A stretch of DNA of 28,172 bases from JAOUFP01 sp947085825. GTDB taxonomy: Bacteria; Nitrospirota; Thermodesulfovibrionia; Thermodesulfovibrionales; UBA6898. Under the pieces are notes generated by a model that saw only the letters and a list, made by a program, of their open reading frames with translations, was not told where the DNA came from and did not search any database. Below, in pieces: positions 28,108-28,172 of the stretch. Position 1 is the stretch's first letter. Each line of letters starts with the position of its first letter. Both the position numbers and the translations under genes were made by a program. The stretch is from positions 1-28,172 of the forward strand of contig CAMTXX010000088.1 of NCBI GenBank assembly GCA_947085825.1. The letters are read 5' to 3'.

Positions 28108-28172
28108 TGCTCCATATCCGCAAACTCAACTTCGAGTTCCTCCTGATCCCATTCAACAGTAGCAGCGCCGTA
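28104..28172 (-). CDS. Partial antitoxin, UPF0175-like C-terminus
   Basis: Only the last 22 codons are in the window (Y-G-A-A-T-V-E-W-D-Q-E-E-L-E-V-E-F-A and stop at 28106-28104). The acidic tail and ATGA overlap with a DUF3368 gene fit the UPF0175 antitoxin that normally precedes it. The rest lies beyond the right edge. Confidence 0.55.
   Translation of the reverse strand, partial: YGAATVEWDQEELEVEFADMEQ

Noticed and set aside
1..28172. CRISPR array expected near cas1 and cas6
   Set aside because: No series of regularly spaced direct repeats was found on reading 4800-14000; the repeats present are palindromic and irregularly placed.

Overview
The window reads as a piece of chromosome from an anaerobic, sulfur-metabolising bacterium. 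The layout (pheA-hisC-tyrA-aroA-cmk-ispH-rpsA-sppA-HU/IHF block, TusA/DsrE2 pair, FmdE-type protein, abundant short palindromic repeats and many toxin-antitoxin modules) fits an uncultured Nitrospirota (Thermodesulfovibrionia-like) or a deltaproteobacterial lineage. This is inference from gene content; there is no rRNA to confirm it.

Region 1 (1-4870), minus strand: an OmpA-type outer-membrane protein with a consensus promoter and its own terminator, an FG-GAP/VCBS-repeat lipoprotein, then a tight cluster of two half-size YeeE/YedE sulfur-transport proteins and a YceH homologue. The first YeeE half has an in-frame TGA exactly where this family carries the Cys of its G-C-x-S-G-H-G motif. The frame then continues for 40 codons and ends in an ATGA overlap with the second half gene. 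An 11-bp stem-loop with a GGUU-type apex starts 11 nt after the TGA. This is best read as a selenocysteine-containing YeeE/YedE protein and is the main finding.

Region 2 (4870-14035): the remains of a type III-like CRISPR-Cas locus overrun by toxin-antitoxin genes and short repeats. It holds a Cas1 frame with no recognisable start codon, N- and C-terminal remnants of a Cas02710-type CARF protein, two short ORFs resembling the N-terminus of Cas10, a Cas6 C-terminal fragment and a full-length Cas6 carrying an in-frame palindromic repeat. Among these lie VapBC, two RelE-type modules, DinJ-YafQ, two MNT/HEPN pairs (one truncated), a DUF234 ATPase, and an intact plus a decayed four-helix-bundle gene. 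No CRISPR array was seen.

Region 3 (14036-18560): rmuC, argB and an FmdE-family protein on the minus strand; a gene-poor stretch with a deleted pRiA4b ORF-3-like pseudogene; then a plus-strand tusA-dsrE2 sulfur-carrier pair behind a recognisable promoter.

Region 4 (18560-27550), minus strand: a long, mostly overlapping operon running pheA, hisC, tyrA, aroA, cmk, ispH, rpsA, sppA, HU/IHF. It links aromatic amino acid synthesis to nucleotide, isoprenoid and translation genes. A repeat element sits in its only sizeable gap (ispH/cmk). The right edge (27675-28172) holds a truncated DUF3368 PIN-like toxin with the tail of its UPF0175-like antitoxin.
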